Shown here piece after piece: positions 1-9,200 of a stretch of 13,452 nucleotides of DNA. Made by a program: the position numbers and the translations under genes. The stretch is taken from contig OUQQ01000390.1 of the NCBI GenBank assembly GCA_900404475.1, forward strand, positions 6,679 through 20,130, written 5' to 3'. This stretch comes from Spongospora subterranea. Lineage: Eukaryota > Endomyxa > Phytomyxea > Plasmodiophorida > Plasmodiophoridae. The notes beneath the pieces are model-generated. The model searched no databases. It had not been told where the DNA came from and was given only the letters and a program-made list of their open reading frames with translations. Within the stretch, counting starts at the first letter, position 1, and every line of letters begins with the position of its first letter.

Positions 1-1
1 G

Positions 2-187
2 CAAAATAATAGCAAAAAAACGAATTCCAGACCTCATGTTGCCTATCAAGGTTTGATCGAGAATTTGAAGGACATTTCAAACCGCAAGCGACACGAGCAA
101 AGACTTCAAACTTACGTTGGACTTTCTCCATCGCTGGGACTATTTTTTCCCGCTTTGTTTGAAAAAATGACCTTATCCTGCATGTGA
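2..187 (+). CDS. Possible 3' end of an unrecognised plus-strand gene (partial)
   Basis: One frame is open from the left edge to a TGA at 185-187, giving about 61 codons. The residues look protein-like, with a charged stretch (ENLKDISNRKRHEQRLQTYV) followed by a hydrophobic one (GLSPSLGLFFPALFEKM). The first dozen bases end in AATAG and could be the tail of an intron, with coding starting near 13. I do not recognise the family and no domain is visible. On the opposite strand a competing lysine-rich open frame covers part of the same bases, so coding on this strand is unproven. A 61-codon open frame could also arise by chance. Confidence 0.3.
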   Translation, partial: QNNSKKTNSRPHVAYQGLIENLKDISNRKRHEQRLQTYVGLSPSLGLFFPALFEKMTLSCM

Positions 188-639
188 TTGGTTGTTGCCA
201 TTCCGACAGCAACTTGTCCAACGGAGCCAGAGCGCGGCGCTTTGCTCTGATTCTTTGTGAGGAGTAGTGTCTCCTTGTGCTTCTTTGAAGTTTTTTTTTA
301 GAGTCGATGGTGCAATCTTGTCTTTGTGCCATCCAGTGAGAAGCGTAAACGTCCGACGACTTCAACGCCGGAATAGCTTCGGTTTCGGATCGTTTTCTGG
401 ATTGGCCGTTCCAGTGCCCAAGCTTTCTCCCATCTGCGGTTTGAAATGTCATTCCCATAAAAACTGGTTGGAAACATCTTTCCCGACATTACTCCGAACC
501 TTATATATAGGCAAAATTTGGTCTGGACGTCGTATTTTTTGTCATTTGCACAAATTACTGATGAAGCTTCAATGAAGCTGGTAATACCTTGCCATCGCGC
601 TCAAGAGTTCAGGCTCTGGGCATCAGTTTCTGTGCAGAC
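188..639. other. Stretch without a convincing gene
   Basis: No recognisable gene lies here. The plus strand has an open frame ending in a TGA near 573 and the minus strand a 63-codon ATG frame at 298-489. The two overlap, neither shows a family signature, and neither joins to a neighbour through an obvious 45-60 nt intron. I see no tRNA or rRNA. The stretch may be the 3' flank of the gene to its left, a decayed gene, or plain intergenic DNA. Confidence 0.4.
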
Positions 640-1099
640 GGATGAGATGGTGAATTACTTCTTTGATCTCCCCAAAAAACAAATATGAAAGTGTAAATTT
701 CCCCCCAAATAATAAGAATGAAATTTACAAGATAACATCATAACTCCCAAAGTATATTCCCAAGAATTTACAACGTAATTGATATCAGTTTATTTCCGAC
801 CGTTCAATTTCCAGATTCCGAATTTGGTTTTGTCAATTCTCCTCATGTTCATCGTCTTCTTTGATGATTGTGGAACACAAACCCCGCCCTCAATATTTTA
901 ACAAAGACGACGATGAATATGACGAATTGCCAAAGCAAATTCGAGCTTCACCTCTTGGGAGTATACTTTGGGAAATACTGTACTACGGGAAATATTTGGG
1001 AGTTTTTCTTGGAAACGTCCTTTTATTATTTTGGGACGACATTTACAATTTTCAAATCTTTTTTCTCCCTCTTAGCGGAACCCTAGTACCTTCATCCTG
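640..1099. repeat. Imperfect long inverted repeat (foldback/MITE-like)
   Basis: The left arm (about 640-850) matches the reverse complement of the right arm (about 890-1099) in several collinear blocks. The left block near 744-763 reads AACTCCCAAAGTATATTCCC and its partner, read on the minus strand, contains TTTCCCAAAGTATACTCCC. TGTAAAT...CCCAAATAATAA recurs near 691-715 and its partner lies near 1025-1053. CGAATTTGGTTTTG and TTCATCGTCTTCTTTG near 819-865 pair with 900-947. The outer ends share GGATGA. Similarity is clearly imperfect, with gaps, and the spacer is only a few tens of bases. No transposase is present, and I could not define terminal repeats or a target-site duplication. An old foldback element or an inverted duplication would both fit. 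The 79-residue open frame across the right arm is probably not a gene. Confidence 0.6.
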
Positions 1100-1371
1100 A
1101 TATAGCGGCGTTCTCAACCGACGACTGCCCGGTATGGGCTGAATTGAGTTCCGACACGTCTTCGGAGTCGCATCCGGGGAGCCATAACAGGATGAAGGGT
1201 AACGGTATTAATAACACTACACTGTACGTTTCCGCTGACTGACGGGGTTTAATGGTTGCGCAATTATTACCACTACACTGCAATGCTGATCCATGATTAA
1301 TCGCAGATGATTTTATTATCCAAAACAGGTCGACGATAGCTGGAACACACAGTTTGGGTGAGATATTCGTC

Positions 1372-3873
1372 ATGGATCCCAAGCCGCTGAACTCAGTAGT
1401 AAATCCGTTTGGCTTTAATTCGGCTGCGGTCTTCTCTCTACCGTCTACATCTCCGTTTTCTCTTCAACCCCATCCACCTTCGGTTCTTGATTGCTTACTC
1501 GACACCGATCCTGCCCCTTTACATGATTCGTCAGCAGATGAGGTTTGGAACCTATTATGGATGAATTTCAATGAAGGTGCATTGACGATGAAGTAGTTTT
1601 ATGAGGCGTTAGCATTACCGCCTCAAAAACGATCTGATACGCCTGACGTTCAGTCATCAGCATTGGCATCTGGAATCATACCTTGTGCAACAGCAGGTTA
1701 TATTCCAGTTGGAACGGTGTTTGGCCGGCCTTTATTACACGACGCTGTCCAATGGTCAGCTGACGATAAAATTGCTGTTCTCGGGGCCTTGGAAGTTGAA
1801 ATCATCGTATGGCAACACCTTCTTGGTTTACGCAGCTTGTTAAGTCTTTCACAGGATATAGTCCCTCCGAACGAATCCCGCTCCCTCTCACCGGGAGTTG
1901 CACATATTGAAATTCTGCCGTTACCAAACACATCTTCAGCTCTGCCAATGCCAGTTTCAGTGATCAGCGCTCGGTGGTCACCGACTCAGTGTTCACCTGT
2001 TTTCGGATGTCTTCTGTCAATCGTTCTTTCCGACGGGTCACTCTTGGTGTATTCTGAAAGCGCAATTTTGACGTCGTCATGGGTTTCTTGTCCTCTCCCG
2101 ACGCAAGTTCTCTCAAAAAAGTATACTGCATCTGACTGGTCTCGAAGCTTCATCGAGAATCGTGCATATTTAGGAGCAGCGACTGCATCTGGTCAGGTAT
2201 TTTTTCTAGTAGCATCAAAGGTTATGCGGCACGGGGATGATCCCATTTTGACTCAAGTTTCTAACTCGCTCACTGTTCCCGATAAGTCAAAAATAACAAT
2301 AATGAGGATATCTCATGAATCTGATGGAGCTATGTTACTTGCCGTCGCTACTGTTCAATTCGCCATTCATATTTATCGATCAAACGCAATGTCAGACACT
2401 TGTGTGTCGTTAGAGCTGATCCATACTATAATCGGGCCTTCACCAGTTGCTGCTATACGTAAAATGGAATTCTCAGCGCCATGTTCGTCGTCCGTTAAGC
2501 TGGCTTATAACTTTGGTTCTTCGATCGGCATTACAGAATATGGGACCGCCGTATCGTCGACGCAGCTCACCCTTCATGGACATCTTGGGTCTATCACTGG
2601 CCTTGCCTGGTCAAGAGATGGAGCGGTGATCACCTGCTCTTGCTCCACCATGCATATCAAGACATGGAAACATGATTCCTTCTCGAACCTGATCGTGCCT
2701 TTGAACGATACATTCTCTCCTATTACTCAATCAGCCAGTTTGGCGACTAGTGAACTTATCGATTACTGCGACGATGATGAACATTCCAATATTCATCTTC
2801 AAGGTCATTTTGGAATAGGTTCATCTCCAGACCTCACTATGGCCGCTGTTGTCATTCCCATCTTGACGACGACAATGCCAGGACGTTCTGGCAAAGCATC
2901 AAGTAAACCAGACTTGCTTTTTTCAATATATGCTTATCCAGTAAGGGCATTTGGATCACGTCCGGTTTGCGTTGGGTTCAATTTTCACCAGATTTCAAGT
3001 GACCTTGGTTATATTGCTGACGCCACCTGTTCATCTCTGTGTTTATATCCGAACAATGTTCAGCAGTGTATTAACGTGTGCCATTCCCTTGGTGAATGCA
3101 TTACTCTAGCGGAGGAGTACGAATCACAATTTTCAGTGTCAGGTCTACAGGTATTTCTCAGTGCTTCAATATTAATCCATGCATAATATAATTCACTCAG
3201 AGCCTCTTGGCTCTGGATGAGCGGAGCGTGGAATTAGCTTCGCTTTTACGTGCAGCGAACATTGTTAGATGGTCATTGATGAAAGCCGTTGTTCCAAGTG
3301 GCAAGAATCAACTTCACCGCGATGCGATTGCCCAAAATTTGGATCTTCTCGTCCGGGTCCACGTTCTCCGTATATTAACTCTTTTTACATCACATATCCG
3401 AAGCTGGCAGCAACAATTACAAACAAGTTGCTGCAACTCGTGGGCTACAACCGTTATTTTAATCAGGCGATGGGTTATGCTTCAGAACGATCGCGATTTT
3501 TACGGATTATCTCAAAACGCATTGGAAGCTATGGAAGTTGTTATTACTACTGATAGTTCTCTGCCATCGATTGCCGATTTAGCAGAGTTTTGTCCTCTTT
3601 GCTGTAGCGAGGTGTTGATTTAGGTCGCATCTGTCATAACTGTTTATTTACCGTATATAGGTCCCTCTAACCAATCTGCTGAATGCACGATGTATCAACG
3701 GGCATTTTTTGAAAAGGTGTCGTTTGACACTGCAGATACTTCCACTTGAGCTCAGCAGGCGATGTCTCATCTGTGCAGGAAGTTGCTCCTTCCCGCAGGA
3801 GAGCGATAACTGGAGTACCCTTCATCCATTGGGCCCTCTTGTTTGTCCGCTTTGCTTTACCCATCTCGATTAG
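1372..3873 (+). CDS. TFIIIC90/GTF3C4-like transcription factor IIIC subunit
   Basis: Predicted nuclear subunit of TFIIIC, which recruits RNA polymerase III machinery to tRNA and similar promoters. Model: exons 1372-1542, 1597-3150, 3201-3611 and 3661-3873, introns of 54, 50 and 49 nt, 782 residues, close to the family's usual 800 or so. Residues 108-118 (VQWSADDKIAV) match the family's N-terminal WD40 opening, and about 383-415 (HGHLGSITGLAWSRDG) is a clear WD repeat. The tail is diagnostic: CPLC at 706-709, then ARCINGHFLKRCRLT (721-735), CLIC (747-750) and CPLC (774-777), matching the zinc-binding C-terminal domain of TFIIIC90. Human GTF3C4 has reported acetyltransferase activity; I see no motif that tests this here. 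The ATG at 1372 is the first in frame. Oddity: TAG at 1594-1596 lies in frame unless the first intron is spliced. The gene converges on the deacetylase, with 251 bp between stops. Confidence 0.85.
1543..1596 (+). other. Inferred first intron of the TFIIIC-like gene, carrying an in-frame TAG
   Basis: The 54-nt interval starts GTTTGG, has ATTGACG as a possible branch site, and ends AAGTAG. Splicing keeps phase 0 and removes the TAG at 1594-1596. The donor is weaker than others in the window (GTAAGT, GTATGT, GTAAAA). The interval is also open in the coding frame until its last codon and reads like protein. Intron is my preferred reading because its length matches every other intron here, but a nonsense mutation remains possible. 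Confidence 0.55.
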
Positions 3874-4124
3874 TGTATATCCACACCTGAATGTATTTAT
3901 CCATAATTTCTATATATCTGATTTCAAATATGCCGCTCTCAGCATCTCTGTTTCGAGAGCGAAAGTCAATGTGATGATCGTGTATCATGGAATCAGACAA
4001 AATTCCCCTACCGTTTATTGCACGAAAATGGAGGCAGAAAGTCGTTTCACCAATCCTCTCGTAGCCAATGTAGATTTTGCGGAAAGGTTTATCGCTATAT
4101 TTAAGTTTATTATTGGCAGTGATA
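3874..4124. other. Convergent intergenic gap between the TFIIIC-like and deacetylase genes
   Basis: This AT-rich 251-bp gap separates the stop codons of two convergent genes and must contain both 3' ends. Open frames cross it on both strands, but none starts with a supported ATG or shows a family signature, so I treat them as chance. No tRNA-like or stable terminator hairpin stands out. Confidence 0.5.
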
Positions 4125-5735
4125 TTAATACGTGCTGACCGCCTGAACACATAAAATGATTATTAGAAATAGCAACTGGAATTGTAGAGCAGCCAAACTA
4201 GTCGCATCGCTAGAAGAACTTCTTGATTCTTGCATTCTTTCTGAGGCATCCTCGTGTTGCACCTCTCTTGCCATGTCCACATCAACAACGGCGCCTTGAT
4301 GTCCTTCAACGCTAGAATATGTTGTGATTTGTTCTGGGTCCTCTGCTATAGTTCCTTGCAGTTGCTGGTCAAAGCCGTCGGTGCAAGATGCTTGTATGTT
4401 CTCAGGAACATATTCTACAGGCAAACATAACCATCTACCATTTTCATATAGTTTGCCTTGATCACACGCCCCTGTACTACCACGACAGAACCCATTACTG
4501 TTGAAATCGTGTTCATGATTACAATCGCATTGATGGAGAAAAGGGTTCCATTTCCCGTGAAGGCAACCTGATAAAGGTGGCATGTTTCCGATGGGTGTCC
4601 TAGGACAGAAGTCCGACGAAGTCATCTTGGCTCGATATTCATCTGCTGAAACTGGATTCTGCATCCATTCGATCAGTTGCCAGGTTGTTACTACCCAGAC
4701 ATCGTCGTGCTTCAACATATCGGTCAAAAGCTTTCGAAAGGCGCATGTTTTTTGCGAAAGCCAGCCCGAATGGAAAAACAATCCCACTGGCGAACGGTTG
4801 CCGTAGTACTTCTTCTCAAAATCATTCATGAACTAGCACGGCACTTAATGACATTGTTGTTGTTAATACAAAGGAATTCAGTTTTACCTGAGTATAAATA
4901 TCACCTGTCACGTCGAGGGAATTCTGGTTTTCTAACGCCCATAATGGAACTGACCACATTCCAGGATATGATTCCCTGTACAATTTGAATCAGCTTTGGG
5001 GCTAGATCTCAAACGATATAGCCCGCACCCTTCAGTACACGTTCCCGTCACCCTTGAGCAATCAATGGCAACGCCGTAATCAAGCGTATACGGAAACAGT
5101 TGAGCTGTATCAGGTAACTGGGATATGGAAGAATCGTAGGAAAATCCTAGAGAATAAAGCGACTGTCGCTGATCCACATCATGCTGGAGATATGGGGCTC
5201 GGAATCCACGAATCTCAGCTTTCGGGACACCGGCTTCGTTGAGCCAATTTTTAGAGCACATAATGTCGTCCCAGCTTGGATATGCGTCATGATTGTATGA
5301 ATGGTCGGCAATCTCATGGTTGATGTGATATAGATATTCCACAAGTTCAGGTAGAGAGTGAACGATGGACACATACCATGTTACTGGTAATGGGCAATCG
5401 TTGCGGTTCGACAGGCCATCAATGGCTGAATCAACAAAACCATCGTGTGAATTGCAGGCAGATATTTTCCAGGAGACACATACCTTTCAAAACTGTAGCA
5501 AACGAGGCACTGTTGACAGCGTCGTCGTGGGTCAAAAGAATAAACTGAGGAGGGTTATCAACAGGAGCCTTCGATCTGTGGATCAATTAGATATCATTGA
5601 GTCGTGATCAAGCGGCATCACTTACGATGCGCAAACGCAGGGTCCTGTGCAATTCGGTGGACAGTGATACCAATCAACTAATTGGGAATTTCCGAGCGCT
5701 GCAGTAGCCGCCAGTATCAGGACGATGAAAGACAT
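4125..5735 (-). CDS. Secreted, probably GPI-anchored NodB-type polysaccharide (chitin) deacetylase
   Basis: Predicted metal-dependent carbohydrate esterase removing N-acetyl groups from chitin or a similar polymer at the cell surface or wall. Exons 5735-5626, 5575-5484, 5425-5029, 4975-4888 and 4832-4125; introns 50, 58, 53 and 55 nt; 464 residues. A signal peptide (MSFIVLILAATAALG) begins at the only in-frame ATG near the 5' end. All NodB motifs are visible: THDDAVN (52-58, with HDD where TFDD is usual), HSYNH (109-113, metal histidines), RAPY (143-146), YDSS (164-167), and a late LFFHSGW. YPGMW and EWMQNP also match the chitin-deacetylase-like branch known from animals and some protists. 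A Cys-rich segment follows the catalytic domain, and the end is Ser-rich then hydrophobic (about 443-461), typical of a GPI-anchor signal. Substrate is inferred. It lies 514 bp downstream of the VPS13-like gene on the same strand, with no sign of shared regulation. Confidence 0.9.
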
Positions 5736-6249
5736 GCTGACGATTGTCAGTGATTTATCAAAATGACTTCCGAACGTCCATGATACCTGTTGAATTGCAC
5801 TGGTCAATGTGTCCAAGACTCTTGACTGGGTAACACTTGGTGTTCACGTGACCGCACCGGTGTGTGAAACGTATCGATGACCTGTTGGGGACGGTCACCT
5901 ACCGCTCTGAATCTGAGATAGACGGTCGCGTGTTAACTGGGTCAATGCAGATATAGAGCAATGCAAGCAAACTTGGGATGAATTAGATGCACCATTGCTT
6001 AAGCGCCTTGACCCAAGATTCTCAAATGGATTCTCAATTCTCAGACACGTTCAGACGTGATATAGCCGATTGAGCGTTTTGTATTGTATTCATGGTACCT
6101 CATACAAAAAGCTTCAGAACGAAAATTGCAGTCACGTTTCGAAACGTTTTAATGCTTCATGCTTCAACTAGCCATAGATTTGCATTCAGTTTTGTAAGGA
6201 AAACTTTTTGCATTAGATAAATTTCGCTATAGTAGTTTATCGTGTTTTT
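5736..6249. other. Intergenic gap, 3' flank of the VPS13-like gene and promoter side of the deacetylase
   Basis: No gene is supported in these 514 bp. On the minus strand the open frame of deacetylase exon 1 extends upstream to 5816, but without an ATG. About 110 bases upstream of the deacetylase ATG lie two close perfect palindromes, TCACGTGA (5844-5851) and CACCGGTG (5855-5862). The half nearer the VPS13-like stop is AT-rich with T-runs, as expected for a 3' flank. No RNA gene is recognised. Confidence 0.55.
5761..5767 (-). promoter_or_regulatory. Initiator-like TCATTTT upstream of the deacetylase
   Basis: The minus strand reads GTCATTTTGATAAATC about 26-32 bases upstream of the deacetylase ATG. 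TCATTTT fits the initiator consensus (TCAYTYY) described for oomycete core promoters, and the distance suits a short 5' leader. A seven-base match is weak evidence, and it only matters if the organism is an oomycete. Confidence 0.2.
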
Positions 6250-9200
6250 TCACTCGCAAAAACAGGGATATTCTCGTTTTGGCGCTGCGGGTTGAAATTG
6301 CAGTTCTTCCTCTATCGCAGTTTCTGCGATCAACAAATCTTCCAAAACTTGAGACTTAATTTGTATTCGCAACAGCAGCTCACATCCGAACTCGGCGCTG
6401 CTGTTGTGCTCACGTCGCTTTGCGTTTAGTTTGATCCATGCACCCTCATCAACTGATGCTTTCTCAACAAGTGATTTGAATCCAATGTCCAATTTTGCCA
6501 CGCTTGATTCTCCAATAAATAGCTTCTTTTTGATGCGAATTGATATGGCCGTCGGCGAACGTGGCATGGGCATGACAAATCGAAACTCCCACTTTGGTTC
6601 CCATGACTCTATATACGCCGACTTGAAGACTCTTGAGGCAGTGGATATCGTTGCACGAAGAGGGGGTGCTTTCTTTCTAGTCCACGCTGCAAAATTCCTT
6701 GCCATAATGATCTGCTAACGCGGTTAAAACATAATGACAATGCAAGGCCGATTGAACATACCTCAAACTGGACCATTGCATCCAGATCGCATAACGACGC
6801 TTCACGAAGGTAATCCTTGCTATGAACGGTATGATATTGTCTGATCAAAGAATCTTCAACCAATCCAATATCGTCAACTGTCAATCGTTGTTCATCGAAA
6901 AGATCTGATACAACATGTTATAACGTCTCTGAAAAATTGTTGAGAGCGTAAAGGAGACCTTCATCTGTATATAGTTGAATATCGGATTGTTCAGCATCAC
7001 TCTGAATTGCTGAATCATTTTCGACATCCTCTATTTGCTCAAGGAATTTTTGTGCATTCATTGTCTTCCGAGCCAGCATTTTGAATATTTTGTGCTTGGT
7101 TATATCCACTTGAGTAGACAAGTTCACAATATGGGGGTTGAAAAGCTTTACAGAAACCGCAACTGTCCCGCGAGCTTGAATAGGCATACCTTTTTTGGAT
7201 TTCGTCAGTTTTAACACGAATTTCTTTTTTTGGTCCAAGGCAATCCCATCAAGACCAAATACAGCTTCCCCGATCAGTTTGTCTCGACCAATGCGTTTTC
7301 CAAAGACCTATTGACAACGTAAGTATCACCTGGAAACCACGTTTTCCTCTTCTGACAACCTTAATGACGCATTCCACAGAATTCCAGTCTTTGACTGGGA
7401 AATGACAGGCAAACTCCCATACCGGATCTCGAGATTCCAGAGTTTGGCTTTGACATACTGAGGCAAAGTTCTGATCATGTTCATGCCGATCAGGGTCTTG
7501 ATTTAGGCTAGATTGATGCGTCATAATCATTGCAGAAGGTTTGCCTTGCAAAAACACCTGACGCAAAATTATCAGATTGTCAGCGGTGCGTTCTACACTT
7601 CACCCACTTTGCAGTACACTCGTAACTTGATTCGCATAACCAGCGCCGTTGCTGAATGAATAAGAACCTCTAGTGTTGTACCGGTATGAGCGGCCGAAGA
7701 AAGATGCATTTTCAGCCGCTGTAAATCGAATTCTAAAGTTTCAATCGTCTGAGGATCCGTCACTTGCTGAACGTCGCCATCTGCGGTAATAGACTGTTCG
7801 TCGTCGGCCGACGTTGCATTCGTTAGAAAGTCGTCAGGCACTTTTTGGTCGGACAGTGGGCTGCATGGCCATACTCCTTGTATATCTCCACTTTCAGTAA
7901 GAGCCCAATAATTTTGTTCATCACTTTCTTGAAGTGTTATCAATTCTGTGATCTTGTTGAAAAATTTTTCAGAGAATGCGGTTGGAACCTATGAAATATG
8001 AGATCGCCGGACGTAGGATGGTTTTTAAATTACGAACCTGGCTCAGATTTACCTCAAACCTGTTTGTACCATGAAGCAATATCATGATATCTTCCTTGAA
8101 CTTGATAATGAGTCCCTTAAGCGGGGCCATCCACTCTTCGTTAATGATAAGCGTATGGTTGATAGCCTCTGAAGCATCAAAAGAAGCGAGAAGTAGTCGT
8201 TTTGAGCTAAGAATTAATGACCGGCTATCTGGCAGGTCAAGAATGTCTACAAAGTCATCTTTTTTATACCTATTTTGACAAGTTAGCGGCTACCGCGAGC
8301 AACAGCATACATTCGATATACTTAGATCTATGAATCACATCCAGGATGTATTTTCCCTTAGATGTTGATGGGCAATATGGTTTGATACGCCTATGCATTC
8401 CATAAAAATGGCGCGGAAACCGAACAATCATTGGTCGACGATGATTATTTTTGTTGTAGGTTGAAGCCGCGTTTCGGACGCCCCCTGCTGCGGCTGATGC
8501 TAACTGCAGCACCGTCAGCCATTGGCGACTTAGCATGTTTCCAATACCTGAAGTGTTCCACTAATAGGCTTGGTTACGACACCGACCAAACCTTTTCCAA
8601 CACCCTGACACAAGGTCGGAATTCCGAACATTTAGGAACCTCGTTGATACGCACCACCATAAACCCTTTCATCCCGTCCTGCTGCGCTCCCTTTATTGGA
8701 GCAACAAACACTCCAGTGACACCGGATAGAATTCCTCTACCAAACGCTGTACCTCCAGCTTTCATTGCCGACATTCCAGTGCCGTCTACAGCGTTCCACT
8801 GCATCTGTTGAATCTTAGTTTTGGCTTTATAATCTTCATCCATAGTAATCGCAGCTGCAAGGTTGCCAAGGTTTCCGGTCACTTTCGAGGCAGAATTTAG
8901 TACACCTCCAACCTGCATCATCATCAAAAATTTGCTGAACATACTAATATGAGCCTAACTGTTCCAGATAATAAAGCGGCGGATCCTTTCATGAGGCCTC
9001 GACCGAATGCAGCTGGGCTGAGGAAAGCATTAATATAATCAAGATCAGATTTGATCGATAGGATTACCCAAGAGCTAATCCTGCTGCTGGCTCAAAGAAA
9101 AAGTCCTGTAATTTCGTGAATCCGTTGCCTGGACTGTGGCCAATACGTTAAACCTACCTTGACACCACTTCCCAATCCGGAGACAAGTTGAACAGGATTG

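Noticed and set aside
861..1100. Plus-strand 79-codon open frame as a gene
   Set aside because: It lies across the right arm of the inverted repeat, is AT-rich and shows no domain.
1215..1280. Direct repeat CACTACACTG (1215-1224 and 1271-1280)
   Set aside because: Two ten-base copies only; too little to call a repeat element or operator.
1372..3873. Alternative genetic code with TAG as an amino acid
   Set aside because: The TFIIIC-like gene itself ends in TAG right after its last zinc-binding motif, and one in-frame TAG is explained by a normal-sized intron.
3746..4138. Plus-strand 130-codon open frame
   Set aside because: It overlaps the TFIIIC zinc-binding exon in another frame and runs into the intergenic gap; no family signature.
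4976..5014. A 39-nt deacetylase intron starting at GTTTGAG
   Set aside because: It breaks the frame. The 53-nt intron 4976-5028 keeps it and yields TGTCTEG then ESYPGMW.
7308..7359. A 22-nt intron at 7308-7329
   Set aside because: Starting the intron at 7359 gives 52 nt and joins VECVIKV-type C2 sequence directly to FGKRIGRDKLIGEA, a better fit in size and fold.
8431..8811. Plus-strand 126-codon open frame
   Set aside because: Antisense shadow of the conserved VPS13 C-terminal exons.
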